Source: Actinopolyspora mortivallis DSM 44261
GTDB lineage: Bacteria; Actinomycetota; Actinomycetes; Mycobacteriales; Pseudonocardiaceae
Direction: 5' to 3'
DNA length: 64,000 nt
NCBI RefSeq assembly: GCF_000384035.1
Contig: NZ_KB913024.1
Coordinates: forward strand, 2,877,228 to 2,941,227
How positions within the stretch are numbered: the first letter of the stretch is position 1; every line of letters starts with the position of its first letter. Positions 25,285 through 34,439 of the stretch are shown here, in pieces. The notes under the pieces were generated by a model. That model worked only from the letters and a program-made list of their open reading frames with translations. It was not told the DNA's origin and made no database searches. The position numbers and the translations under genes were made by a program.

Positions 25285-27573
25285 TTGACCAGCAAGATCG
25301 GATCCACCGTACTCGGCTATCCCAGGATCGGGCCGCGCCGCGAACTCAAACGCGCGCTGGAGAGCTACTGGGTCGGCAAAATCGGCCAGGACCAACTGCG
25401 TGAAACGGCGGCGGAACTGCGCGCCCGAACCTGGCGGGAACTGCACGACGCGGGTCTGGGATCCGTACCGAGCAACACGTTCTCCTACTACGACCAGGTG
25501 TTGGACACGGCCGTGACCTTCGGGGCGATCCCCGAACGCTACCGCGCGCTCGGGCTCGACCCGCTGGACACCTACTTCGCCATGGCCCGGGGAGTGGAGT
25601 CCACTCCCCCGCTGGAGATGACGAAGTGGTTCGACACCAACTACCACTACCTCGTCCCCGAGATCGGCCCGGAGACCACTTTCTCCCTCGCCGACCGCAC
25701 CCCGGTGGAGCGGTTCCGCGAGGCGGAACGGATGGGGATCACCACCCGCCCGGTACTCGTCGGACCGCTGACCTTCCTGCTGCTGTCCAAGAAGACCGCC
25801 GAGGCCCCCGACTCCTTCACTCCCCTGGACAGGCTGGACGACCTGGTGCGGAGCTACGCCGAACTGCTGAGCGAGCTGCACCACGCCGGCGTGGAGTGGG
25901 TGCAGCTGGACGAACCGGCGTTCGCCGCGGACCGGCGGTCCTCCGAGCTGGAGAAGCTGCGCGGTGCCTACGAACGGCTCGGCAGGCTCTCGGCCCGGCC
26001 GAAGCTGTTCGTGCCGACCTACTTCGGGGACCCCGGTGAGTCCCTCGAGGTGCTCACCTCGACCCCGATCGAGGCCCTCGGTGTCGACCTCGTCGCCGGT
26101 GCCACCACGACGAACGTGCTCTCCGGCCTGACCGGGCTGCGGAACAAGACCCTCGTGGCCGGGCTGGTCGACGGGCGCAACATCTGGCGCACCGACCTCG
26201 ACCACGCGCTGGCCACGGGGGCCACCCTGCTCGGCCTGGCCGGGGAGGTGGCGGTCGGCACCTCCTGCTCGCTGCTGCACGTTCCCTACGACGTGGAGTT
26301 CGAGCGGAACGTCGACCCACAGGTGAAGTCGTGGCTGGCCTTCGCGAAGCAGAAGGTCGAAGAGGTGGTGCTGCTCGATCGTGCGCTACACGAGGGCCGG
26401 GAGGTCGTACGGGAACAGCTCGACAACGCCCGAGCCGCCATCGAGGACCGGCGCAACGCCACCCGGCTGCGCGACGAGAGAGTACGCGCCCGCACCGGGC
26501 AGCTACGTCCCGAACACGCCCGGCGTGGCGACAGGGCGAAACGGCGTGCGGATCAGCGGCAGGCGCTCGGGCTGCCACCGCTTCCCCTCACCACCATCGG
26601 TTCCTTCCCCCAGACCGCCGACGTGCGCAAGGCACGCGCCCAGCTCAACAACGGACGGATCGACCGGGCCACCTACGAGTCCAGAATGCTCGACGAGATC
26701 CGCCGTGTGATCGAGCTGCAGGAGGAACTGGGACTGGACGTGCTCGTGCACGGCGAGCCCGAACGCAACGACATGGTGCAGTACTTCTCCGAGCACATGG
26801 AGGGTTTCGTCAGCACCGAGAACGGCTGGGTCCAGTCCTACGGCTCGCGGTGCGTGCGCCCGCCGATCCTGTTCGGCGAGGTCTCCCGACCGGACCCGAT
26901 CACGGTCGGCTGGGCGAAGGAAGCCCAGGGCATGACGGACAAACCGGTCAAGGGGATGCTCACCGGGCCGGTCACCATCCTCGCCTGGTCGTTCGTGCGC
27001 GACGACCAGCCGCTGGCCGAGACCGCCGAACAGGTGGCCCTGGCCATCCGCGACGAGGTGGTGGACCTGGAGTCCGCGGGGATCCGGGTGGTCCAGGTGG
27101 ACGAACCGGCCCTGCGCGAGCTGCTGCCGCTGCGTTCGGAGCAGCACGGCCAGTACCTGGAGTGGGCGGTGCGGTCCTTCCGGCTGGCCACCTCGGGGGT
27201 GGCGGACTCGACCCAGATCCACACCCACCTGTGCTACTCGGAGTTCGGCGAGGTCATCAACGCCATCGTGGACCTCGACGCGGACGTGACCAGTCTGGAG
27301 GCCGCGCGCTCCCGGATGGAGGTGTTGGACGACCTCAACTCCGTCGGCTTCGCCAACGAGGTCGGCCCCGGGGTCTACGACATCCACTCCCCCCGGGTGC
27401 CCGAGGTCGGCGAGATCGAGAAGTCGCTGCGGGCCGCGCTGGAGGCGGTCCCGGCCGACCGGTTGTGGGTGAACCCGGACTGCGGGCTCAAGACCCGTGG
27501 CTACGAGGAGGTGAGAACGGCCCTGGCGAACATGCGCACCGCCGCCGTACGGGTGCGCGACTCTCTGAACTGA
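25285..27573 (+). CDS. metE: Cobalamin-independent methionine synthase
   Basis: MetE (762 aa) transfers the methyl group of 5-methyl-tetrahydropteroyl-triglutamate to homocysteine. Both barrels are present: the N-terminal one begins [20 protein letters not shown], and the C-terminal catalytic one begins [15 protein letters not shown] near residue 430. Zinc ligands are visible in [11 protein letters not shown] (His, Cys), in the Glu a few residues on, and in [10 protein letters not shown] (second Cys). The start is a TTG (then Thr-Ser-Lys) with GAGGAGAGG 4-8 nt upstream. It is regulated by the upstream riboswitch and followed by two terminator hairpins. Confidence 0.96.
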   Translation: MTSKIGSTVLGYPRIGPRRELKRALESYWVGKIGQDQLRETAAELRARTWRELHDAGLGSVPSNTFSYYDQVLDTAVTFGAIPERYRALGLDPLDTYFAMARGVESTPPLEMTKWFDTNYHYLVPEIGPETTFSLADRTPVERFREAERMGITTRPVLVGPLTFLLLSKKTAEAPDSFTPLDRLDDLVRSYAELLSELHHAGVEWVQLDEPAFAADRRSSELEKLRGAYERLGRLSARPKLFVPTYFGDPGESLEVLTSTPIEALGVDLVAGATTTNVLSGLTGLRNKTLVAGLVDGRNIWRTDLDHALATGATLLGLAGEVAVGTSCSLLHVPYDVEFERNVDPQVKSWLAFAKQKVEEVVLLDRALHEGREVVREQLDNARAAIEDRRNATRLRDERVRARTGQLRPEHARRGDRAKRRADQRQALGLPPLPLTTIGSFPQTADVRKARAQLNNGRIDRATYESRMLDEIRRVIELQEELGLDVLVHGEPERNDMVQYFSEHMEGFVSTENGWVQSYGSRCVRPPILFGEVSRPDPITVGWAKEAQGMTDKPVKGMLTGPVTILAWSFVRDDQPLAETAEQVALAIRDEVVDLESAGIRVVQVDEPALRELLPLRSEQHGQYLEWAVRSFRLATSGVADSTQIHTHLCYSEFGEVINAIVDLDADVTSLEAARSRMEVLDDLNSVGFANEVGPGVYDIHSPRVPEVGEIEKSLRAALEAVPADRLWVNPDCGLKTRGYEEVRTALANMRTAAVRVRDSLN

Positions 27574-27587
27574 TTCCGCACGCCGAA

Positions 27588-27669
27588 AGGGCCTCCGCGC
27601 CGCTTCCCCAGCCATGAGCGGCGGGGAGGCCCTCCGGGCCGCCGTCCGCGCTCCCACGGGCGGCGGCCC
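27588..27669 (+). terminator. Tandem hairpin terminators after metE
   Basis: First hairpin: AGGGCCTCCGCGCCGC (27588-27603) with GCGGCGGGGAGGCCCT (27618-27633), 15 of 16 paired. Second: GGGCCGCCGTCCG (27636-27648) with CGGGCGGCGGCCC (27657-27669), 12 of 13 paired. They lie 15 and 63 nt past the metE stop. Confidence 0.75.
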
Positions 27670-27726
27670 GTTTCGCTGGCGGGGCTCTCACGCCCCGAGC
27701 GGTCGCGGTCTTGGCAGAATGTACGG

Positions 27727-28689
27727 ATGAGATCCGAGTACGACCGAGTGGACGTTCGCGGTGTGGTCGGCTTCGTGCTGATCGCCTATGTTCCGGCGTG
27801 GCTGCTGACCCTGCCCCTGTGGCTGTCCGGTCAGGGACTGTCCTCGGGCTGGTCCCCGCCACTGCTGGTCGCGATGATGTTCATGCCCGGTGTGGCCGCG
27901 CTGGTGACCGAGCGGTGGATCAGTCCCCGACGTCGGCCGCTGCGCGCGGTCGGCATCACGCACCAGCGCGGAATCCGCGGGTGGTGGAGGTACGCGCTGC
28001 TCGGCTGGATCGGCGCGCCGGTGGCCATGATGCTGGCTCTGCTGGTCGGCTGGGCGCTGACCGTCTACGACGCGCACTGGCTGGACTTCTCCGGACTGCC
28101 GGGACAACTGCGGTTCACGCTGACCGAGGACTCCCCCGGCTCGGCGGTGTCGGGCCTGGCACTGCTGCTGGTGAACGTGTTCGTGTTCGGCTGGCTGAAC
28201 GTCATCCCGGCCGTGGGGGAGGAACTGGGCTGGCGCGGCTATCTGACCAGGGCGCTGCTTCCGCTGGGACAGCCCGGGGCCTTCCTGGTCACCGGTGTCC
28301 TCTGGGGACTGTGGCACGCACCGTTGCTGGTGCTGGGCTACAACTACCCGACGATTCCCGTGGTGGCCGCCTTCGTCATGATGATCGTGTTCTGCGGCCT
28401 GGTCGGCACCCTGCTGGGATGGTTGCGACTGGCCTCCGGCAGCGTGTGGCCCGCCGCCGTCGCCCACGGATTCCTCAACGCCTCGGCGGTGCTGCCCGCC
28501 GTGTTCAACGCGCCCGGCGAACCGGTCTCCAACGTGTCGGTGGGACTGCTCGGGTGGAGCGGCTGGATCGTACTGGCGCTGCTGATCCTGGTGCTCGTCG
28601 CGTTGCAGCGCCTGCCGGTGCGGCTGCCCGCCCGCCGGGAGGACGAACCGGGCATCAGCCGTGGCGTTCGCCGGTTCCACCACACCTGA
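27727..28689 (+). CDS. CPBP-family intramembrane metalloprotease
   Basis: The 320-aa protein has about eight membrane helices and the CAAX-protease/bacteriocin-processing (ABI) motifs: GEELGWRGYL near residue 165 (EExxxR) and GVLWGLWHAPLL near residue 198 (the FxxxH-type His), with a later His in VAHGFLNAS. These residues form the metal-independent or zinc glutamate-protease site in the membrane. Members process peptides or handle self-immunity; the role here is unknown. The ATG at 27727 has only a weak ribosome site. It stands alone. Confidence 0.87.
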   Translation: MRSEYDRVDVRGVVGFVLIAYVPAWLLTLPLWLSGQGLSSGWSPPLLVAMMFMPGVAALVTERWISPRRRPLRAVGITHQRGIRGWWRYALLGWIGAPVAMMLALLVGWALTVYDAHWLDFSGLPGQLRFTLTEDSPGSAVSGLALLLVNVFVFGWLNVIPAVGEELGWRGYLTRALLPLGQPGAFLVTGVLWGLWHAPLLVLGYNYPTIPVVAAFVMMIVFCGLVGTLLGWLRLASGSVWPAAVAHGFLNASAVLPAVFNAPGEPVSNVSVGLLGWSGWIVLALLILVLVALQRLPVRLPARREDEPGISRGVRRFHHT

Positions 28690-28720
28690 GGCGTTCCGGG
28701 CGAACAGCCGTCCTCGACGT

Positions 28721-28748
28721 ACCGGGCCCTCCACGGGCAGGGCCCGGT
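28721..28748. terminator. Bidirectional hairpin between convergent genes
   Basis: ACCGGGCCCT (28721-28730) and AGGGCCCGGT (28739-28748) form a perfect 10-bp stem with an 8-nt loop between the ends of the CPBP and penicillin-binding protein genes. Confidence 0.7.
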
Positions 28749-28754
28749 GTCGGC

Positions 28755-30890
28755 TCAGTTCTTCCCGATGCTCGAAAGCCGCTCGACCGGCAGTCCCTCG
28801 TGGACCTTCTTCATCGCCGGGTAGAAGGTCCGCGCCGGTATGGTGCCGCCGTAGAGGTTGCCCACCGCGTTACCGCACTGGTACGGCGGTGCACTGCCGT
28901 TGACGCAGATGCCGTCGTAGGGCGGACCGTCGGAGTAGGTCATCACGGCTCCGGCCATCTGGGGTGTGGCCCCGACCAGCGCGGCCGAGCGGTAGTTCTG
29001 TGTGGTTCCCGTCTTGGCCATCAGCGGGCGCTGCCAACCAGCGGCCTCGGCGGCGGCGTGCGAGGTACCGCCCGCCTTGTGGTCGTCGGCCAACCCCTGC
29101 GCCAGCCCGTGTGCCGTGCTCGGTGAGATCGCCTGTTCGCAGGACTGTTCCTCGATCTCGACCGGATCGCCGTTACGGTCGGTCATCGAACTCACCGGAG
29201 TCGGCGGGCACCATGTCCCCTCGCTGGCGATGGTGGCCATCACGTTGGACAACTCCAGCACGCTCACCGGATCGACACCGAGGGTGAACGACCCCTGCTC
29301 GGTCCGCTTGACGAACTGGGCGCGGGTGAGCTCACCGTCCGCAGAAGGCCTCCCCTCCTGGTCGACCTTCTGGGACAGGCTCTTCCGGAGCCCCATCTTC
29401 TTGGCCATGTCCACGGCGTTGTCCAGCCCGACCCGTTCCAGCAGCCACACGAAGCCGGTGTTCGGGGAGGTCGCCAGCGCCTTCCGCAGACTCCTGCTGC
29501 CGGAGGAGACACCCTCGGCGTTGTGCACGGTCCACTCCTGGCCGTGACCGAACTCGTAGGTCGTGTAGGAGGACGGCACCGGAACCGTGTCCTCGGGGCT
29601 CCAGCCCTGCTGGATCGCCGCGGCGGCGGTGAAGATCTTGAACACCGAACCGGCGCCGAAACCGGCGACCCGGGTGGTGATGTTGTAGGCCGTCTGCCCC
29701 TTGCTGGCGTCGTTGCCGAAGTCACGGTTGGCGACCAGGGCGCGGACCTTGTGGCTGTCCTTGCCGGGCTCCACGATCGCCATGGGGTTGGCGATGTTGT
29801 CGGAACGCTTGGGGACCTGGGCCTCGGCGGCCTTCTTCGCCGCCTTGGTGGCCTCCGGGTCCATCGTGCTGTGGATGGTGTAGCCGCCCTGTTCGAGATC
29901 CTTGTCGCTGAAGCCCACGCGGTTGAGGTAGTTCCGCAGGTAGGTGCAGAAGAACCCGTTGGTGGCGCTTCCACCCGCCCCGATGCAGCTGCTCGGCGGA
30001 CGCCCGAGCGGATCCAGCACCCCGAGGGGCTGCTTCTTCGCCCGTTCGGCGTCCTCCTTGGTGATGCGGATCTTGTTACCCGGCTCGGTCATCCGCTCGA
30101 TGACCAGGTCACGCCGTTCCTTGGCCGCCTCCGGGTTCAGGTTCGGGTTCAAGGCGCCGGGAGCGTTGACCAACGCGGCCAGCAGGGCCGACTGTGAGAT
30201 GGTCAGCTTGTCCGGTGTGGTCCCGAAGTAGGTCCGCGCGGCCGCTCCGATCCCGAAGGTCTGGTTGCCGAACGGCACCACGTTGAGATAAGCGGTCAGG
30301 ATCTCCTTCTTGCTCATGGTGCGTTCCAGCTCCACCGCCAACCGCGCCTCGCGCAGCTTCCTGGCGACGGTGGTCTCCTTGGCCTCGTGGCGTTCCATGC
30401 CGGTGTCGGCCACGACGTGCACCAGGTAGTTCTTCACGTACTGCTGGGTGAGCGTGGAGGCACCCTCCTCCACCGAACCACTGCTGAGGTTGGTGGCCAG
30501 CGCACGCATGGTGCCCTGCCAGTCGACGCCGTTGTGGTCCCAGAAGCGCTTGTCCTCGACCGCGGTGATCGCGGCCTTCATGGTGTCCGAGATCTCGTCG
30601 GCGGAGGTGGGAACCCGGTAGTCGTCGTAGAAGTAGGCGATCGGATCGCCGTTGCGGTCCAGCACCTTGGTGGTCAACGGCATCCGCGCCTTCTGCAGCG
30701 AGGTGGACATCCGCGCCATCGCCGAGGAGGTCTGGTTCACCGCGGCACCGGCCCCGAGCGCGGCGGGCAGCATCAGGCTGGCCACCAGCACCCCGGCGAG
30801 TACACAGAGTCCGAACAGTTTCAACAGCACGCCACCGCGCCGCACGCCAGCCCCAATCATGCTCGTGTCCACGGAGCAGAGCATCGACAT
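28755..30890 (-). CDS. Class A penicillin-binding protein (bifunctional PBP1)
   Basis: This roughly 711-aa protein polymerises and cross-links peptidoglycan. A single N-terminal membrane anchor (about residues 18-45) precedes a GT51 glycosyltransferase domain (EDKRFWDHNGVD, EEGASTLTQQYVKN, RKLREARLAVELE, KKEILTAYLN) and a transpeptidase domain with SVFK (nucleophile Ser), SPN and KTGT. All catalytic motifs are intact. The start is uncertain: ATG at 30890 is chosen, but ATGs at 30884 and 30860 are possible and none has a strong Shine-Dalgarno. It resembles mycobacterial PonA-type enzymes but lacks their long C-terminal tail. Confidence 0.92.
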   Translation of the reverse strand: MSMLCSVDTSMIGAGVRRGGVLLKLFGLCVLAGVLVASLMLPAALGAGAAVNQTSSAMARMSTSLQKARMPLTTKVLDRNGDPIAYFYDDYRVPTSADEISDTMKAAITAVEDKRFWDHNGVDWQGTMRALATNLSSGSVEEGASTLTQQYVKNYLVHVVADTGMERHEAKETTVARKLREARLAVELERTMSKKEILTAYLNVVPFGNQTFGIGAAARTYFGTTPDKLTISQSALLAALVNAPGALNPNLNPEAAKERRDLVIERMTEPGNKIRITKEDAERAKKQPLGVLDPLGRPPSSCIGAGGSATNGFFCTYLRNYLNRVGFSDKDLEQGGYTIHSTMDPEATKAAKKAAEAQVPKRSDNIANPMAIVEPGKDSHKVRALVANRDFGNDASKGQTAYNITTRVAGFGAGSVFKIFTAAAAIQQGWSPEDTVPVPSSYTTYEFGHGQEWTVHNAEGVSSGSRSLRKALATSPNTGFVWLLERVGLDNAVDMAKKMGLRKSLSQKVDQEGRPSADGELTRAQFVKRTEQGSFTLGVDPVSVLELSNVMATIASEGTWCPPTPVSSMTDRNGDPVEIEEQSCEQAISPSTAHGLAQGLADDHKAGGTSHAAAEAAGWQRPLMAKTGTTQNYRSAALVGATPQMAGAVMTYSDGPPYDGICVNGSAPPYQCGNAVGNLYGGTIPARTFYPAMKKVHEGLPVERLSSIGKN

Positions 30891-31245
30891 CGGGGTTCGC
30901 AACGAACCACGTCTTCGTCACAGGCGAATCCGGAACCCCCGGGGGATCGTGGCGCCGGGTCGGATCGGACGCCGCGCCGATTCCCCCGTCGTCGCTCAAC
31001 CACTTGATATCACACCCTCCCGACCCCCGGTTCCGCTGTGCGCCGCTGCGCCGGAACGACCGCGCACCGGGTCAGCGAAAAGTGATCGACATCACCGGAA
31101 AGGATACCGGGGTGCTCGGTGTCAGGGGAATGCTCCTTTCGGAGAACGACCAACACCGCGCACACGTCCGGATACACTCGCGGGACGAGACACCGCCCAC
31201 AACGGACCGGATCACCGGGCCGGTCCCCCGTCGGGAGGAAATCCC
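30891..31245. other. 355-bp intergenic region
   Basis: This gap between divergent genes shows no conserved reading frame. Possible -10 elements for the plus-strand small protein are GGATAC at 31101-31106 and GGATAC at 31171-31176, each without a clear -35. It presumably holds both promoters. Confidence 0.4.
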
Positions 31246-31623
31246 ATGTCCGATCCCTTCCTGGAGTCCGTGGCCACCGCACTCGCGGGGCAGGCCGCCG
31301 TCGCGCTCGGCAGCGCGGGCAGGGCCGCGCTGGTCAAAGTACGCGAGCTGCTGCGCGGAAAGTCCGAACAGGACCAGCGGGCACGGGCGGCGCTGGACAC
31401 CGTCGAGAACGACGCCACGCGGCGGGCGGATGTGACCGCGCTGGCCCGGCAGCTGCGCCTACTGGAGTCCGCCGACGAGGAGTTCTCCGAGCGGCTGCGC
31501 GCGGAAGGCGCCCCGATCCACCGCGAGCTGAACGGGGGGACACACACGGTCACCAACCAGTTCTCCGGGGAGGCGAAGAACGTGGTCCAGGGGGAGCGGT
31601 TCGACAGGATCGAGTTCCACTGA
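31246..31623 (+). CDS. Small helical protein with amyloid-signalling-like C-terminal motif
   Basis: The 125-aa protein is not one I can name. Residues 1-40 are a hydrophobic helical segment (ESVATALAGQAAVALGSAGR), residues 45-95 are charged helices, and the last 25 residues read ...HTVTNQFSGEAKNVVQGER then FDRIEFH. The N-x-x-SG-x(4-5)-VVQ-G-x-I pattern is like the RHIM-like/BASS motifs found at the ends of actinobacterial NLR-linked cell-death proteins. The N-terminal part resembles small effector-associated domains. The ATG has GGGAGG 7 nt upstream. Context gives no partner: the neighbours are a PBP and a membrane protein. Confidence 0.65.
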   Translation: MSDPFLESVATALAGQAAVALGSAGRAALVKVRELLRGKSEQDQRARAALDTVENDATRRADVTALARQLRLLESADEEFSERLRAEGAPIHRELNGGTHTVTNQFSGEAKNVVQGERFDRIEFH

Positions 31624-31641
31624 AGGCGGCGGCGCCGAGGG

Positions 31642-32073
31642 TCACCGCGACCGTGCCGCCGCGTTGAGCTCGGCCAGGTAGCGGTTGTACTCGGCGAGCT
31701 CGGGATCCTCCTCCTCGGTGACGGGAGGGGCGGGCGGAGGCACCGGGGAGCGCCGGCGGGCACGTCCCGTGGCCCGCTCCGTGGCGTCCTCACCGGCGGA
31801 CTCGGAGCCTTCGGTCGCGCTCGGCACGGTGATCGCCTCTCCCTGCCGGTGCAGTTCGGTGCCGTTGACCATCCGCACGACCTGGTACCACAGGAACAGC
31901 GCGAAACCACCGAACAACGGCCACTGCAGCGCGTAGCCGAGGTTCTGGAAACTGCCTCCCGCCTCGTGGGCACGTTCCCACTGCCACCAGCCCAGCCAGC
32001 CGGAGGCGACCACCGCCGCCAGGAACACCAGGTGCAGCAGCACCAGCCGTGGTGCGAACAACCTGCCCTTCAC
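31642..32073 (-). CDS. Two-helix membrane protein, conserved in actinobacteria
   Basis: The 143-aa protein has two membrane segments (about residues 8-30 and 45-65, the first LLHLVFLAAVVASGWLGWW, followed by QWERAHEAGGSFQNLGYALQ). A Pro/Glu-rich cytoplasmic tail ends in ELAEYNRYLAELN. Such proteins are widespread in actinobacteria and are often mis-labelled as glucitol-operon regulators; no function is established. The GTG at 32073 lies 6-7 nt after TACAAT on the minus strand, which looks like a -10 box, so the mRNA may be leaderless. Confidence 0.7.
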   Translation of the reverse strand: MKGRLFAPRLVLLHLVFLAAVVASGWLGWWQWERAHEAGGSFQNLGYALQWPLFGGFALFLWYQVVRMVNGTELHRQGEAITVPSATEGSESAGEDATERATGRARRRSPVPPPAPPVTEEEDPELAEYNRYLAELNAAARSR

Positions 32074-32106
32074 ACGGCCATTGTAGGGTGGGCCCACGGT
32101 GGCCGC

Positions 32107-33300
32107 TCACCTGTTCCGTCCACAGCGAGACGCCGGGGAGGCGTGAGTCACTCCCTGCCGTGCCCGACGCGCCACGTGCAGGGCGGCGGGAAAACCCGCC
32201 GCGACGAGCACGGCGCAGACGAGGAACCCCGTGGGATACCCGCCCACGGCCACCACGGCCCCCAAACCGGCCGAGCCGATCCCGTTGCCCGCGTCATAGG
32301 CGATGTTCCAGGCTGTGCTGGCCGCCCCGGCGGAAGCGCGCTCGAACATCAGCACCAACGCCGCGTTCTGCAACCCTCCGAAGCCCGCTCCCACCCCGAA
32401 GGCCCCGAGCACGGCCAGCCAGCCGTTCCCGGTGCTGCCGAGCGCGAGTGAGACCAACCCCACGGCCGCGACGGAGACGGCGGGCAGCAGGAGTCGGGAG
32501 GAGCCGATCCGGTCACCGAGGTGCCCGGCGACCCAGCGGAAACCGACCGTGGCAGCACCGAACGCCAGCAGACCCGCCGAACCCTCCCCGGATCCGACGG
32601 CCAGCGGCAGGAAGGCCACCAGCCCGCCGGCGGCCACCGAGACCGGTGTCATGGCCAGCCACGGCATCAGCAGCCCCCGCCTCAGCGGTGTCCCGCCCTC
32701 GGCGGGGCGGTCCCGGGACGGGGTGACCCGACCGAGCCCCGTGGCGGCGGTCGCGGCGAGCGCGGGGACCACGGCGGAGATCCAGAAGAGCGGGACGAAC
32801 CCCAGCAGTTCGGCCAGCCGCACTCCCACCGGCAGCATCACCGCGTGGGGCAGCCCGACCGCGAGTCCGTACAGTCCCGAAGCACGACCACGTCGGTGGG
32901 CGGGCACGAGTTCGGCCACCAACGCGCTGCCCGTGACGGTGAGCAGTCCGAACCCGACGCCACGCACTCCGGAGACCGTCAACAGCCCGGGAAGCGTCGT
33001 GAACAGCCCGAACAGCGGCGCGCCCGCCCCGAGCAGCAGCGTTCCGACGGCCAGCAGCCAGCGGGGCGAACGGGTGCGCAGCAACCACGGCATCATCAGC
33101 TGGGTCAGCACCGTGACCAGCATGAAAACCCCGTTGGTCAGACCGGCTCCCGTCTCACCCGCCCCGGACCGGACCGCCCACAGCGGCACCACCGGCAGCA
33201 GCAGCACATAGCCGACGAAGGCCCCCGAGGTGACCACGAGCAACGCGGTGAAGGAGCGGCCGTGACCGGAACGGGCTCCACGCCTGGTCGAAACGGACAT
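32107..33300 (-). CDS. MFS transporter (12-helix)
   Basis: The 397-aa membrane protein has 12 predicted helices in two halves. Family motifs include the loop RTRSPRWLLAVGTLLLGAG after helix 2 and the matching GDRIGSSRLLLPA in the second half. It resembles small-molecule or arabinose-type exporters of the MFS, without a clear substrate. Start ATG at 33300 is supported by GGAGGAGAG just upstream. It is on the same strand as, and 169 bp downstream of, the GntR regulator. Confidence 0.83.
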   Translation of the reverse strand: MSVSTRRGARSGHGRSFTALLVVTSGAFVGYVLLLPVVPLWAVRSGAGETGAGLTNGVFMLVTVLTQLMMPWLLRTRSPRWLLAVGTLLLGAGAPLFGLFTTLPGLLTVSGVRGVGFGLLTVTGSALVAELVPAHRRGRASGLYGLAVGLPHAVMLPVGVRLAELLGFVPLFWISAVVPALAATAATGLGRVTPSRDRPAEGGTPLRRGLLMPWLAMTPVSVAAGGLVAFLPLAVGSGEGSAGLLAFGAATVGFRWVAGHLGDRIGSSRLLLPAVSVAAVGLVSLALGSTGNGWLAVLGAFGVGAGFGGLQNAALVLMFERASAGAASTAWNIAYDAGNGIGSAGLGAVVAVGGYPTGFLVCAVLVAAGFPAALHVARRARQGVTHASPASRCGRNR

Positions 33301-33469
33301 CACTCTCCTCCGTCGCTGCTGAGGTCCCCGCAGCCCGGCGACACCAGTGAGGGCTCGTCCCGGTGGATCACTCGCGAAGGCGACTCCCGAGGACGTGGCG
33401 GAACAGTTCCCCACGGCGAGCCCACCGGAGCTCCCGGCCGGGGGAACCGGCGGTCACCCCGCAGGTGAC

Positions 33470-34153
33470 TCAGTGCTCGGCGAGCAGCTGCTGTTCGGCC
33501 ACGTCCAGGTACTCGTCGAGCCGGTCCCCGGCTGCCGCGTACTCTCCGCGCGCCACCAACTCGGCGATCTCCCGGTTGCGGGCCAGGTAGGGCTGGTGGA
33601 ACTCCCGCAGCCGGGGCATCGCGTGGAAGGCCAGCCGCAGCTCCGCGAGCAGTTGCCGCATGGTCTCGTCGACCCGGGGGCTGCCCGCCAACGCGGCCAG
33701 GGCCTCGTGGAAACGCATGTTGGCGGTGCCGACCTCGCGCCATCCGTGCCGGGCCGCCGAGCGCTCGCCCTCCTCGACCGCACGCTCGACCGCCTCCACG
33801 CGGCTGCGGGGAACCTGCCGGGCCGCGCGCACCGCACCGCACTCCAACAGGCGACGTATCCGGTAGAGATCGACCACGTCGGCCACGGAGAGCACGCGCA
33901 CGAAGACGCCCCGGTGGAACTCGTGCACCAGCAGCCGCTCGTGCACCAGCAGCCGGAAGGCCTCCCGCAGTGTGTTCCTGGACACGGCCAGTGCTCGCCC
34001 CGCGTTCTCCTCGGACAGCCGGGTCCCCGGGGGAAGGTCCCCCTCCAGCAGCCGTCGGCGCAGCACGTCGGCCACTCGCTCCGCCGTGCTGGCGCGATCG
34101 AGCAGGGGTCGGTCGGAGGTGAGCAGTTCCTCCCAGGTGTCCGGGGTGTCCAT
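33470..34153 (-). CDS. GntR/FCD-family transcriptional regulator
   Basis: The 227-aa regulator has an N-terminal winged HTH (about residues 22-85: VADVLRRRLLEGDLPPGTRL, SRNTLREAFRLLVHERLL) and a C-terminal all-helical FCD domain (about 95-220) with metal-binding His positions in MRFHEALA and FHQPYL. It starts 66 bp from the left end of a Tn3 transposon. Without the transposon it would be directly divergent from the NRAMP-pxpABC operon, a common arrangement, so it probably controls oxoproline use there. The palindrome at 40295-40311 is its likely operator. Confidence 0.87.
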   Translation of the reverse strand: MDTPDTWEELLTSDRPLLDRASTAERVADVLRRRLLEGDLPPGTRLSEENAGRALAVSRNTLREAFRLLVHERLLVHEFHRGVFVRVLSVADVVDLYRIRRLLECGAVRAARQVPRSRVEAVERAVEEGERSAARHGWREVGTANMRFHEALAALAGSPRVDETMRQLLAELRLAFHAMPRLREFHQPYLARNREIAELVARGEYAAAGDRLDEYLDVAEQQLLAEH

Positions 34154-34219
34154 CCACGCTCCAACCGGGTGTGCTCGCTGCCGGATCCACCGATCCCGTG
34201 CGGGACGTCCGCAGTGTAC

Positions 34220-34258
34220 GGGGCTTGAGGAACATCCGAACGACAGACGGCGCTAAGC
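34220..34258 (+). repeat. Left terminal inverted repeat of Tn3 element
   Basis: 39 bp, beginning GGGGCTTGAGGAACATCCG and ending GGCGCTAAGC. It is the exact reverse complement of 40224-40262. Confidence 0.97.
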
Positions 34259-34333
34259 TTCAACGCTCCTGGTCGGAGACTCGGCCTGTTGGTGCACTGA
34301 AGGCTGTGGGCTGTACCGTAGAGGGTTCGTGAT

Positions 34334-34412
34334 TATCTGCGGTAGTGTGCTCGGCGGTCCGGCAGAACCCGCTCCTGCGGGCGTGGTGACTCTGCCTGCT
34401 TATCCGCGATAG
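34334..34412 (+). repeat. Pair of 13-bp repeats, possible resolution site
   Basis: TTATCTGCGGTAG (34334-34346) and TTATCCGCGATAG (34400-34412) match at 11 of 13 positions, 66 bp apart, in the same direction. The second contains the inverted repeat TATC-CGC-GATA. They lie just before the tyrosine recombinase gene and could be its binding sites, as in Tn3-family elements that use a TnpI recombinase for resolution. This is inference. Confidence 0.4.
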
Positions 34413-34439
34413 CGCCGGGAGCCTGCTGTTGGGTACTGT

